Shown: positions 9,501 to 17,404 of the stretch, one piece after another | How positions within the stretch are numbered: position 1 is the stretch's first letter | Layout of the letters: each line of letters begins with the position of its first letter | DNA from: DSOI01 sp041394885 | GTDB lineage: Bacteria; Acidobacteriota; Terriglobia; Bryobacterales; Bryobacteraceae | NCBI GenBank assembly: GCA_041394885.1 | Contig: JAWKHI010000021.1 | Coordinates: forward strand, 1 to 64,000 | Length of the DNA stretch: 64,000 nucleotides | Direction of reading: 5' to 3' | Notes under the pieces: model-generated | The model's database searches: none | What the model saw: only the letters and a program-made list of their open reading frames with translations | Told to the model about the DNA's origin: nothing | Program-made: the position numbers and the translations under genes

Positions 9501-10001
9501 AGCCGGGTTCCCGTTGGCCGCGAGGTCAGGGGCGAGGTGACGGTGACGGGCTCCGGTGTACGCTCCACGGTAGCCGTGGTGGCGAGAGTGGAAGCCAAGG
9601 CGGCCGAGCCCCCGGCGCCCAGGCCCGTGCCGCCCGATCCGGCTCCCACCAAGCCGCCGGAGGCCAAGCCGCGGCCGGCAGAACCGCGCGATTCGGGGCG
9701 GAAGATCCTGTCGGCGTCGGAGTATGCGGGCGACCCGTTCGGAACGATAACCTGGATGGGAGAGCTGAAAGACCAGGACACGGTGACTTTGACGAGCGAC
9801 GGAGCGTCGAACGGGCAACTGCTCGGGAAGCGTATCGGCGGTGAATGGTTCCCGCCGATACGGTTCTCGGTGCAAGTGAGCCCAGCACTGAAGGTGGAGC
9901 AGCAACCTTCGGAGGGGAACCGGTTCGGCCGGATGGTGATCCGGAACACCACGGGCGCCGCGGTGACGACGTTCCGGATCACGTGGAAGCAGGTCCGTTG
10001 A
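6507..10001 (+). CDS. Membrane-anchored serine/threonine protein kinase with coiled-coil/TPR-like middle region
   Basis: 1164 residues. PknB-type kinase domain at about 8-275: glycine loop GQGGMG (15-20), Lys37, 'HRDIKPANI' with catalytic Asp132 and Asn137, DFG at 150-152 and 'MAPE', so it should be active. Residues 280-710 are helical repeats rich in Arg/Glu, resembling TPR and coiled coil; 715-855 is a Pro/Ala-rich linker; 862-885 is one transmembrane helix. The outer part carries two beta-rich segments, the first like a BACON/Ig-fold ('WLLVSPARGAGPGAWNVGV'). The kinase is thus cytoplasmic with an extracytoplasmic sensor or anchor. The ATG at 6507 gives the normal kinase start. Its stop overlaps the TTG start of the next gene (TTGA), so the two are translationally coupled. 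Confidence 0.9.
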   Translation: MLERIGKYKVESRLGQGGMGTVYLALDSQIQRRVAIKVFKLEISNADPRTAERFRAEAQTTAGLRHPHIVTVYEYGEQDGIPYIVMEYLQGTDLHRVLQQGSKLSLLEKVRIIAEVASGLQYAHEKGIIHRDIKPANIMLQPNGSAMLTDFGIARGAQLADTRLTPTQLMMGTLAYMAPELFYHSDASVYSDMFAFGLVCYELLTGTHPFRAPTEAMVIQKILNESPEPVRGMLTDCPEELSRAVERLLAKHKEHRFASLADFEMVLRPVLVELRRAHAAELAPIVEQHLESDHLDEARRALRKIADLDPGNPALAGLLRRLDDRQRTLSVGPQIASLAKEAEKLVLARRTDEALERIQQAIELDPADKTLRLRAVEIQEMRERSARAQSLLESAVRDLDGRNLTGAVRKVNQAREADPEIPGAGIVLERIQHERNRQEREEAIQDALQRSRMALLVDDFAEGCTILESALAVYPDSTELQRARVEAQKGRAENERRRRIEEAKDKVRTCLERNQETEALSVLDLLREEGIEDADLKRLRAAVASRLNAARRRAELDAGCQRARQEIHHGNYAEARRILADLGQMAHDERVDALLEEVNRRSAQQDRQTAISGVIAKAEDLRSKERLSEAVAMLDRAIGEIGADPRLTALREHLSGLEQARRQQRLQDAAREIETLLDEEKLTRAQDLLEEALPTAPLDRRLLALRMRLEEQRRAREQRKTSPAAAPTPPARPNPPAGEEGEQSTERMRFGAEAPAASSAAPVVNAPAPAPPPPRPPSPPPPAASPLPPAASSPPPAPASPVVQAPARSPEPDATRVEHKPAPPPRPKPVPAPAMAAAAPAPRASAPTAAEAVGVPAAARPRWLLPAGIGAAAGVAIMGGLLLRGPSGDAPPAAPVSKAGAAKAPVAEPVAANPPNVETPKQEQAANEEPAAKPAPAMSLDPETMRFAWREGEPPPPSKMLLATGTGGPWKASPSERWLLVSPARGAGPGAWNVGVVGSRVPVGREVRGEVTVTGSGVRSTVAVVARVEAKAAEPPAPRPVPPDPAPTKPPEAKPRPAEPRDSGRKILSASEYAGDPFGTITWMGELKDQDTVTLTSDGASNGQLLGKRIGGEWFPPIRFSVQVSPALKVEQQPSEGNRFGRMVIRNTTGAAVTTFRITWKQVR

Positions 10002-11572
10002 AACACGCGGCGGCAGTGCGCGCATTCACGGTGCTGGCGGCGGCGGCGCTCGCCGGGTTGGCGCAGACGCCGCAGGCGCCGCCCCGGTACGCGCTGGTGA
10101 TCGCGGGGGGGAACTACGGGTCGCTTCCGGCGCTCCCGGGCGGCGACGAGGATGCACAGGCAGCCGCCCGGGCCCTCACACAGGCTGGGTTCAACGTGAA
10201 GCTGATTCGAGACGCGACACGGCAACAGTTGCTGGGGCTCGAATCGGAATTCGTTCCCGGCTTGCCCGAAGGCGCGCTCGTGATGATCTACTATCGCGGC
10301 TACGCGATCCACGCCGGCGGGAGCAACTGGCTTCTGGGAGCGGATTTTGATCCGGCGGCGCAGGGCGGGCTCGAAACCAGGGCCTACTCATTGGCGCGGC
10401 TGCTGTTCTACGTGCTCGAGCGTACCCCCACCGCGGCGTACCTGGTGCTCGACGCGCCCCATCAGAACGACGCGTTGGTGCGCTTGTCGCTCGGCCGTGG
10501 CCTGGAGCCGCTGGAGGTGAACGAGAAGACGCTGGTCACCTACTCGACACCCCCAAGCCGCGTGCTGCCGCCGCCCGGAACCAACGCGAGCGGGGTATTC
10601 GCCCGTGCGTTCGCGTTGGCGATGAAGGTGAAGGGCGAGCCGATCAGCCGGATCTTGCGGGACGAACTGCCGCGGCAAATCCGCGCGCTTGACCCGTCGC
10701 GCGATCTGCCCCGCACCGACACCCTCCTTATCGACGATCCGCTGCTGTACCCGCCCGATCCGAAGCCGGAGCCGGCGAAGCCGCCGCCGGCCCCCGTATC
10801 CAAGGTGGAAGACAAGCCAGAGCCGAAAGCAGGCGATATTTGGGAGAATCCGAAAACGGAAACCAAATACGTCTTCGTGGCTCCCGGCGAGTTCACCATG
10901 GGCTGCGCGGGCAAGGATCGCAAATGCCACGACGACGAGAAACCCGCGCATCGGGTGAAGATCACGCGGGGATTTTGGATGGCGCGGCAGGAAACGACGG
11001 TGAAGACCTACCGCAAGTTCAGCCAGGAAACCGGAACTCCGCTGCCTGAGAATACCGATACCAATCAGGGATGGGCGGACACCTATAACCCCATCACGCG
11101 GGTTTCGTGGACCGACTCCGATGCTTACTGCCGCTGGGCAGGCGGGCGTTTGCCCACCGAGGCGGAATGGGAATTCGCCGGAAGAGCGGGCAAAGACGGA
11201 CTGATCTATTCGTGGGGGGACAAGATCGACCGCAATCTGACCAACTACGACGGCCGAGACAAGAAGGGTCTGGACAAGTACACCGATGCGTCTCCGGTGG
11301 AGACGTTTCCCCCGAATGCATTCGGACTGTATGACATGGAAGGCAATGTGTCGGAGTGGGTGAACGATTTCTACGAGACGCCGTACGCGGAGGCGGCGGC
11401 GGCCGATCCGGTGGGGCCTGCGACGGGGACCAAGCGCGTTGTGCGCGGCGGGTCGTTCGCGGGATTGCCCGATCAATTGCGCCTGTCGGCGCGCGAGGCG
11501 TTCGAACCGCATAAGTCCGGCAACCGGCTCGGGTTCCGGTGCGTGGTGGACAAGCCGCCGGCTGAAAAATAA
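9998..11572 (+). CDS. Secreted caspase-fold protein with lost catalytic dyad, fused to a SUMF1/FGE-like domain
   Basis: 524 residues from the TTG at 9998, which overlaps the kinase stop as TTGA; a signal peptide follows (residues 2-22). Residues 30-245 have the peptidase C14 (caspase/metacaspase) layout: 'RYALVIAGGNY', 'LPGGDEDAQAAARAL' and 'GALVMIYYRGYA'. The usual GHG histidine is Tyr102 (a His105 lies nearby) and the usual DxC cysteine is Pro154 ('LDAPHQ'), so proteolysis is unlikely. A Pro-rich linker (250-275) leads to a formylglycine-generating-enzyme fold (280-521): 'FTMGC', 'RLPTEAEWEFAGRAG', 'GNVSEWVNDFY', 'VVRGGSFAG', 'GFRC'. The two active-site cysteines of true FGE after RGGS are absent, so it is probably a binding domain. 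Context suggests a partner or substrate of the kinase. Confidence 0.85.
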   Translation: MKHAAAVRAFTVLAAAALAGLAQTPQAPPRYALVIAGGNYGSLPALPGGDEDAQAAARALTQAGFNVKLIRDATRQQLLGLESEFVPGLPEGALVMIYYRGYAIHAGGSNWLLGADFDPAAQGGLETRAYSLARLLFYVLERTPTAAYLVLDAPHQNDALVRLSLGRGLEPLEVNEKTLVTYSTPPSRVLPPPGTNASGVFARAFALAMKVKGEPISRILRDELPRQIRALDPSRDLPRTDTLLIDDPLLYPPDPKPEPAKPPPAPVSKVEDKPEPKAGDIWENPKTETKYVFVAPGEFTMGCAGKDRKCHDDEKPAHRVKITRGFWMARQETTVKTYRKFSQETGTPLPENTDTNQGWADTYNPITRVSWTDSDAYCRWAGGRLPTEAEWEFAGRAGKDGLIYSWGDKIDRNLTNYDGRDKKGLDKYTDASPVETFPPNAFGLYDMEGNVSEWVNDFYETPYAEAAAADPVGPATGTKRVVRGGSFAGLPDQLRLSAREAFEPHKSGNRLGFRCVVDKPPAEK

Positions 11573-11585
11573 CAAGGAGGACAGG

Positions 11586-14500
11586 ATGAGAATCCAGTCG
11601 ATTGGGATGCGAAGCGCCTTTTGCCTTGCGCTTTGGATGCAGAGCGGCGCGGCGCAAAACGTGATGACGACGTTCGCCGGCACCGAATATGTATTTCCCT
11701 CGGTGAGCCAGCCGGCCCTGCGCGCACCGATCGGCAACGTATCCGGCGTATTGTGGGAGCCGCGGATCGGGGTGCTGATCGCGGACTTCGACCATAGCAT
11801 CGTGCTGAAGGTGTCCACCGATGGGAACGTGAGCGTATTTGCAGGCATCGGAATCGGAGGCTTTTCGGGCGACGGTGGTCCGGCGACACTGGCGGCGATT
11901 CGCGGTCCGCGATTTCTGGCGCGCGACAAAGACGGTAATGTCTATATCGCCGATGAAGGCAACGGCCGCATCCGGAAGGTGGACCGGGACGGGATCATCA
12001 CGACAGTGGCCGGGAGCGGGGTATATGGGTTTTCCGGCGACGGTGGCCCGGCGACGGGAGCGGCGATGCGATTTCCGACCGGGGTGGCGGTGGACGGGCA
12101 AGGCAACCTGTTCATCGCCGACCAATACAATCACCGGATCCGCCGCGTGGACGCGCTCACCGGGATCATCACGACGATTGCCGGGGACGGACAGGAGCGG
12201 TTTTTCGGCGATAACGGGCCGGCCGCGAGCGCGTCGGTGTTCTACCCGCGCGGCCTGGCCTTCGACAGCCAGGGCAACCTCTATATTGCCGACCAATACA
12301 ATCATCGCGTGCGGCGGATTGACCGCGATGGACGAATGACCACCTACGCCGGCAACGGAAGCCCGCGATTTGCCGGCGATGGCGGTCCGGCCACCGAAGC
12401 CTCGATCAGCTATCCGGGCGAGGTGGCCTTTGACTCCGAGGACAATCTATACATCGCCGACAAGGAAAACAACGTGGTGCGCCGCGTAACGCGGGCGGGC
12501 GTGATGTCGACGGTGGCGGGCGTGAACCGGCGCGGCTTCGATGGCGACGGAGGTCCGGCGACCCGCGCGTCCCTGACGCGTCCGCAAGGTGTGGACGCCG
12601 ACGACCAGGGGAATCTGTTCATCACTGACTCCGACAACAACCGGCTGCGGCGCGTGTCGCGGGACGGGACGATCACAACGCTGGCCGGCAGCGGCGCCAA
12701 TCGCTACTCGGGCGACGGGCGGCTTGCGACTTCGGCGGTGATCAATCAACCCTGGGACACGCTGATCGATGCGGCGGGGAATCTGATATTTTCCGACCGC
12801 GAGGCGCGCGTGATCCGCAAGATTGACCGGAATCAGGTGATCAGCACGGTGGCAGGCACCGGAGACGTGGGCACCAGCGGCGATAACGGCCCGGCAGTGC
12901 AGATGCGCATGGCGTATCCGCTCGGCCTGGCGATGGACGCGGCGGGGAATCTGTATATCGCCGACGGATTGGGGCAGACGATCCGGCGCGTGACGCCGCA
13001 GGGAACCGTGGAGTTGTTCGCGGGCGATCCCGGCCGGTTCGGGTTCTCCGCCGAAGGCGGGCCGCGCCGAAGCGCCGTGTTCAACTCGCCGACGGGCATC
13101 GCCTTCGACGGCGCGGGCAATCTGTACGTGGCGGACCTGGACAATCATCGGGTGCGGCGCATCGCCACCGATGGCTCCGTGCGGACGGTGGCGGGCACCG
13201 GGACGCCGGGTTTTTCGGGCGATGGCGGGCCGGCCACGTCGGCCGAGATCAGCGGCCCGTCGGACGTGGCCGTGGATCCGGCGGGGAACCTCTACATCGC
13301 GGACCGGAACAATAACCGGATCCGTATGGTGACGCCGGCGGGCGTGATCCGCACCGTCGTAGGTGACGGCACGGCGGGATCGGAGGGCGACGGCGGACCG
13401 GCTGCAAGGGCGCGTTTGTGGTACCCGGTGACGCTCACCTATCATGGCGGCAACCTGTACATCGGTGACCACTACAACCATCGTGTGCGCCGCGTGCTGG
13501 CCAATGGGAACATCGAGACAGTGGCTGGATCGGGCCGCGGCGGCTTCAATGGCGATGGCGGCTTGGCCGTGGATTCGGACATGTTCCGTCCGGCGGGGGT
13601 GGCGGTGGACAGCGCGGGCGATCTTTATATTGCCGATTCGCTGAATCACCGCATTCGCCGCGTGCTGTCGCGCACGCCGACGATCGAAGTGAGCGCGGCG
13701 AACATCTCGTTCGCGCTGCAGGAAGGCGAACTGTCGCAGGGGCGCGTGCTGCGGTTGGCCAGTTCCGTGCCAGGGGTTTCCTACACCGCGTCGGCGAGCG
13801 AGCCTTGGTTGAAGGTGAGCCCGGCATCGGGGCAGCTGCCCGCCGATCTGCGATTGGAGGCCGATGCCTCGTCGCTGGCGGCGGGGTCGTTCACGGCCAA
13901 CGTCGTGGTGGATGTGCCACGGGCAAATCCGTCGCGGCGGACGATTCCGGTAACGATCACGGTTACACGGAGCCTCCCCGCGCAACTGGATCTTCCGGTG
14001 AGCGCGTTGACCTTCAGCCTTCGGCAGGGCGACCCGGCGGCGCGCCGCGTGGTGCCGGTGAGCAACGGCGGCGGTGGGACGCTCGAATTCACCGCAAACA
14101 CGGAGGTGGACAGCGGCGCGGGATGGCTCACCGCGAATCCGGCTTCGGGGCGGGCGACGATCTCGGCGCCCATGGATGTGGAAGTGGTCGCGTCCGCCGA
14201 CGGGCTTGCGCCCGGCACCTATTCGGGCCGCGTGATTGTGGAAGGCGCGGGGACGTCTCGAACGGTGGACGTGACCCTGACCGTTGCGCCCGCGGCCGAA
14301 CGGAAGATACTGCTGAGTCAGGTTGGTCTGGCCTTCACGGCGGCGGCGGGCGGCGGTATCCCGCTGACGCAACCGATCGGAGTGTTGAATGTCGGCGAGG
14401 GATCGATGACCTGGCAGGCGCGTTCGTCGACGCTGGGCGGCGGCTCGGGCTGGCTGAAGATTGGCACGACGTCGGGAACCGTGGCCCGGGCCAAGCTGGA

Positions 14501-16064
14501 TGTGAACTTCTCCGAGGTGTCGATCGACCATCGGGGCCTGGCGCCCGGCGATTATTACGGCCAGGTGGAGTTCACCGCGCAGGCGATCAACTCGCCCCAA
14601 TTGGTTTCCGTACTGCTGCGCGTGCTGCCGCAGGGAGCCGATCCGGGTCCGGAGATTCAGCCCACGACGCTGGTATTCACCGGCGTGCAGGGCCAGAGCC
14701 CCGCCGCGCAGACGGTGCAGATCGCCAATCGGCGTCCGCAGACCATCGACTACGATTCCTTCGGCGGACCCTTCCGCGGCGGGCAATGGTTCTCGCACCT
14801 GCCATTGAACGGAGCGCTGGTTCCGGGAACGCCGCAGAAGGTGGTGGTGCAGCCCGATTTCAGTAAATTGGCACCCGGTGTCCAAACCGGGGCGGTGACC
14901 CTGACGTTCCCCCGCGGCGATTCCACTCCCCTGTCGGTGAACGTGGTGAGCGTGGTGGCCGAGCCCGGTTCGGGCCCGGCTAAGGACGACCGGCGGTTCG
15001 CAGCTTCGTGCCGGCGTCCGAATCTCCAGGTGCAGACCACGTCGCTGTTCGCCAATGGCTTCGTCTCCACCATTGGAGAACCCACCAACTTGACCGTGAA
15101 AGTCGTGGATGAGTGCGGAACGCCGCTGACCCCCGAAAGCGGAGCGAGTTCGAACGTGACGGCCAGCTTTTCCAACGGCGATCGCGACGTGGAGCTGAAC
15201 CACCTTGGCGATGGAGTGTGGACGGCGACTTGGCATCCGACCCAGGGCACGGCGGGTCCGCTGGCAATCCGGGTGTTGGCCAGCTACCGGCAGGGTCTGC
15301 TGCGCCAGGAAGGCGCGGCGCGTCTTTCCGGTGCGCTGCGGACCGCGTCCGCCACGCCGCGGCTGGTGCCGCGGGGATTGGTGCATTCGGCGAGCTTCGA
15401 GCGCGGTCCGGTGGCGCCGGGCAGCCTCATTTCGATCTTCGGGGCGAACTTCGCGTCCGCGCCCGCCGTGGTGGATACGCCCTCGCTGCCGCTCTCCTTC
15501 AACGGCGTGGAGGTGCTGATGGCGGGCAAGCCGCTGCCGATCCGTTATGCCGATGGGCAGCAGATCAACGCGCAGATCCCCCTCGATATCGTTCCGAACA
15601 CGCAGCAGCAGATCGTGGTGAAGACCAACGGCGCGTTGTCGGTGCCGGAAGAATTCACCGTCGCGGTGGGTGAGCCGGGAATCTTCACCAAGGATCAGTC
15701 CGGACGCGGCCAAGGCTGGGTGATGAAGCCCGACGGAGTAACGCCCGCGGAACCGGGGACGCCGGCGATCGCGGGTGAAGCGCTGGTGATCTATTGCACC
15801 GGGCTCGGCGCGCTGGACACACTGGTTGGGCCGGGTCAGCCGGCGCCAAGTTCGCCCGTGGCGCGTACCTTGGCTCCGGTGGCGGTGCGGATCGGCGGTG
15901 TGGATGCGGCGGTATTGTTCGCCGGGCTGACGCCGGGATTCGTGGGGCTGTACCAGGTGAATGTGATCATGCCCACGGGCGTGGCGTCTGGAGACGCGGT
16001 ACCAGTTGTTGTCTCGGCGCAGGGCCGGTCCAGCCCGGACTATGTGACGATGGCGGTCGAGTAA
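11586..16064 (+). CDS. Large secreted NHL-repeat protein with BACON-like domains and Solibacter C-terminal domain
   Basis: 1492 residues. AAGGAGG lies just before the ATG at 11586, an excellent ribosome site 13 bases after the previous stop. A signal peptide (1-20) precedes about 12 NHL beta-propeller repeats (about 72-698), each with the form 'G-x-A-x-D-x-x-GNLYIAD-x-x-N-x-RIRRV', probably two six-bladed propellers. Then come several Ig-like segments of the BACON kind (about 700-1180; 'EPWLKVSPASGQLP', 'GWLTANPASG'), a further beta domain, and the TIGR03437 domain of Solibacter proteins (about 1267-1490; 'SLISIFGANF', 'GVEVLMAGKPLPIRYADGQQINAQIP'). Such proteins are secreted; a role in binding carbohydrate or protein is inference. 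Its place after the kinase and pseudocaspase suggests one functional unit. Confidence 0.9.
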   Translation: MRIQSIGMRSAFCLALWMQSGAAQNVMTTFAGTEYVFPSVSQPALRAPIGNVSGVLWEPRIGVLIADFDHSIVLKVSTDGNVSVFAGIGIGGFSGDGGPATLAAIRGPRFLARDKDGNVYIADEGNGRIRKVDRDGIITTVAGSGVYGFSGDGGPATGAAMRFPTGVAVDGQGNLFIADQYNHRIRRVDALTGIITTIAGDGQERFFGDNGPAASASVFYPRGLAFDSQGNLYIADQYNHRVRRIDRDGRMTTYAGNGSPRFAGDGGPATEASISYPGEVAFDSEDNLYIADKENNVVRRVTRAGVMSTVAGVNRRGFDGDGGPATRASLTRPQGVDADDQGNLFITDSDNNRLRRVSRDGTITTLAGSGANRYSGDGRLATSAVINQPWDTLIDAAGNLIFSDREARVIRKIDRNQVISTVAGTGDVGTSGDNGPAVQMRMAYPLGLAMDAAGNLYIADGLGQTIRRVTPQGTVELFAGDPGRFGFSAEGGPRRSAVFNSPTGIAFDGAGNLYVADLDNHRVRRIATDGSVRTVAGTGTPGFSGDGGPATSAEISGPSDVAVDPAGNLYIADRNNNRIRMVTPAGVIRTVVGDGTAGSEGDGGPAARARLWYPVTLTYHGGNLYIGDHYNHRVRRVLANGNIETVAGSGRGGFNGDGGLAVDSDMFRPAGVAVDSAGDLYIADSLNHRIRRVLSRTPTIEVSAANISFALQEGELSQGRVLRLASSVPGVSYTASASEPWLKVSPASGQLPADLRLEADASSLAAGSFTANVVVDVPRANPSRRTIPVTITVTRSLPAQLDLPVSALTFSLRQGDPAARRVVPVSNGGGGTLEFTANTEVDSGAGWLTANPASGRATISAPMDVEVVASADGLAPGTYSGRVIVEGAGTSRTVDVTLTVAPAAERKILLSQVGLAFTAAAGGGIPLTQPIGVLNVGEGSMTWQARSSTLGGGSGWLKIGTTSGTVARAKLDVNFSEVSIDHRGLAPGDYYGQVEFTAQAINSPQLVSVLLRVLPQGADPGPEIQPTTLVFTGVQGQSPAAQTVQIANRRPQTIDYDSFGGPFRGGQWFSHLPLNGALVPGTPQKVVVQPDFSKLAPGVQTGAVTLTFPRGDSTPLSVNVVSVVAEPGSGPAKDDRRFAASCRRPNLQVQTTSLFANGFVSTIGEPTNLTVKVVDECGTPLTPESGASSNVTASFSNGDRDVELNHLGDGVWTATWHPTQGTAGPLAIRVLASYRQGLLRQEGAARLSGALRTASATPRLVPRGLVHSASFERGPVAPGSLISIFGANFASAPAVVDTPSLPLSFNGVEVLMAGKPLPIRYADGQQINAQIPLDIVPNTQQQIVVKTNGALSVPEEFTVAVGEPGIFTKDQSGRGQGWVMKPDGVTPAEPGTPAIAGEALVIYCTGLGALDTLVGPGQPAPSSPVARTLAPVAVRIGGVDAAVLFAGLTPGFVGLYQVNVIMPTGVASGDAVPVVVSAQGRSSPDYVTMAVE

Positions 16065-16065
16065 C

Positions 16066-16085
16066 GGTGGGGGCTTACCCCCACC
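16066..16085. terminator. Strong hairpin between convergent genes
   Basis: GGTGGGGG (16066-16073), loop CTTA, CCCCCACC (16078-16085): a perfect 8-bp GC-only stem. It starts one base after the NHL gene stop and its loop contains the stop codon of the convergent enolase-superfamily gene. No T-run, so termination efficiency is uncertain. Confidence 0.6.
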
Positions 16086-17322
16086 AGCTCTCGCCCGTGG
16101 CCAAGTGGGCCTTCACGACGTCGGGATTCAGATCGACGCCGAGTCCGGGTTTTTGGGGCAGGGTGATGAAGCCGTCCTTGATGTACGGCCCGTCGAGCGT
16201 GAGCACCTGATCCATCCAGTCACCCTTGCCGGTGACGGTCTCACAGGCAATGTAGTCGCGAATGGTAGCGGCCCAGTTGACGGTGGCCCAGGTGCAGAGC
16301 TGAGAGCCGGTGTTGTGGGTGGCCATCGGGAGATTGAAGACCTCGGCAAAGTCGGCGATCCGCTTGGTTTCGAGGAACCCGCCCGTGTTACGCAGATCGG
16401 GATGGAGGATGTCGCATCCCTGATTGACGATGAAATCCTTGAAGCCGTGGCGGCGGGACAGGTTCTCGCCCGTGCACACCGGGACGCTCGTGTAGTCGCA
16501 CAGACGGCTCCAGGCCGGCGTATACTCCACCTGCATCGGATCCTCGAACCACAAAGGCTTGATGCCGGTGATGGCGTCGGCGATCTGCATCGAAGTGCGG
16601 ACGTCGTATTCCCAGTGGCAGTGGACCATGATGTCGTGATCCCAGCCGATGGCTTCGCGGCAATTCTCGAATCCATCCTTGATCTGGATGAGCTCTTTGG
16701 TGCTCAGTTGGCGATTGGCCAGATCCCTGCCGGGGTCGCTTTCGGGGTTCGTATGCCGAAATCCGAACTTGTGGGCGGAGAAGCCGGCCTTGTCGGCCTT
16801 CACCTTCTGCGCCCATTCGCGGCAGCTTGCCTTGTCCAACAAGTTTCGTGGAGAGGCATGATCGTAGACGCGAATTTTCTCCCGGAAACGGCCTCCGAGC
16901 AGCGACGTCGTGGGCACGCCGAGCGTCTTGCCGGCAAGATCCCACAGTGCCATTTCGATGCCGCTGATGGCGCGCATCAACATGTGCGCGGAGCCTTCGG
17001 TGCGGCGGGGCCAGTTGGTGTAGATCACGTCGATGTCCAGGGGGTCCTTGCCGACCAGTTCCGCCTTGAGACCCAGCATCTGTTCCTTGACGCCGATGCC
17101 AGGGCTGCCGTAGCCCTCGCCGATGCCGTACAATCCGTCGTCGGCGATGATCTTGACGTAGGTATAGTTGCGGTCAGGCCCCTGCATGACCATGACCTGC
17201 ATGTCGCGGACTTTGGTCTTCTTTCGCAGGGGTGCTGCGAGCGCGCGGTACTGCTGGAGCCATGGCGCCATGCCGAGACCTGCGGCTGCGCCAAGGAAGT
17301 GTCTGCGAGTGAAGTTGCTCAT
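16075..17322 (-). CDS. Enolase-superfamily dehydratase (mandelate racemase/muconate lactonizing type), Tat-exported
   Basis: 415 residues. The N-terminus 'TRRHFLGAAAGLGMA' is a twin-arginine signal, so the enzyme should act in the periplasm. The enolase N-terminal capping domain is followed by the barrel with metal ligands in 'MVHCHWEYD', 'PLWFEDP' and 'VCTGENL', and a late 'MATHNTGS' catalytic loop, as in sugar-acid dehydratases of the galactonate/gluconate group. Such enzymes remove the alpha proton of a sugar acid and eliminate water to give a 2-keto-3-deoxy acid. Downstream of a DapA-family lyase and a sulfatase on the same strand, it fits a sugar-acid breakdown route. The exact substrate cannot be read from sequence. 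Confidence 0.85.
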   Translation of the reverse strand: MSNFTRRHFLGAAAGLGMAPWLQQYRALAAPLRKKTKVRDMQVMVMQGPDRNYTYVKIIADDGLYGIGEGYGSPGIGVKEQMLGLKAELVGKDPLDIDVIYTNWPRRTEGSAHMLMRAISGIEMALWDLAGKTLGVPTTSLLGGRFREKIRVYDHASPRNLLDKASCREWAQKVKADKAGFSAHKFGFRHTNPESDPGRDLANRQLSTKELIQIKDGFENCREAIGWDHDIMVHCHWEYDVRTSMQIADAITGIKPLWFEDPMQVEYTPAWSRLCDYTSVPVCTGENLSRRHGFKDFIVNQGCDILHPDLRNTGGFLETKRIADFAEVFNLPMATHNTGSQLCTWATVNWAATIRDYIACETVTGKGDWMDQVLTLDGPYIKDGFITLPQKPGLGVDLNPDVVKAHLATGESWWG

Positions 17323-17404
17323 GGGTAGCGATCATTGTATCCTCACTCGCGGGTGCAGCATAGCGGCCTCGTGCATTTTTGACATACATTAGGGCGGGGT
17401 GAGG

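Noticed and set aside
8492..10312. 600-codon open frame antisense to the kinase
   Set aside because: Low-complexity Gly/Ala/Arg sequence opposite the Pro/Ala-rich linker of the kinase; no motifs, no ribosome site.
11040..11560. SUMF1 domain as the sulfatase-activating enzyme
   Set aside because: The active-site cysteines after RGGS are missing and the protein is secreted; it cannot be assumed to make formylglycine.
12447..15713. Long open frame on the minus strand, over 1000 codons
   Set aside because: It is the antisense of the NHL-repeat gene; the sequence is rich in Arg/His with no domains, a result of high GC and the repeats. The sense frame has signal peptide, NHL motifs and a perfect ribosome site.
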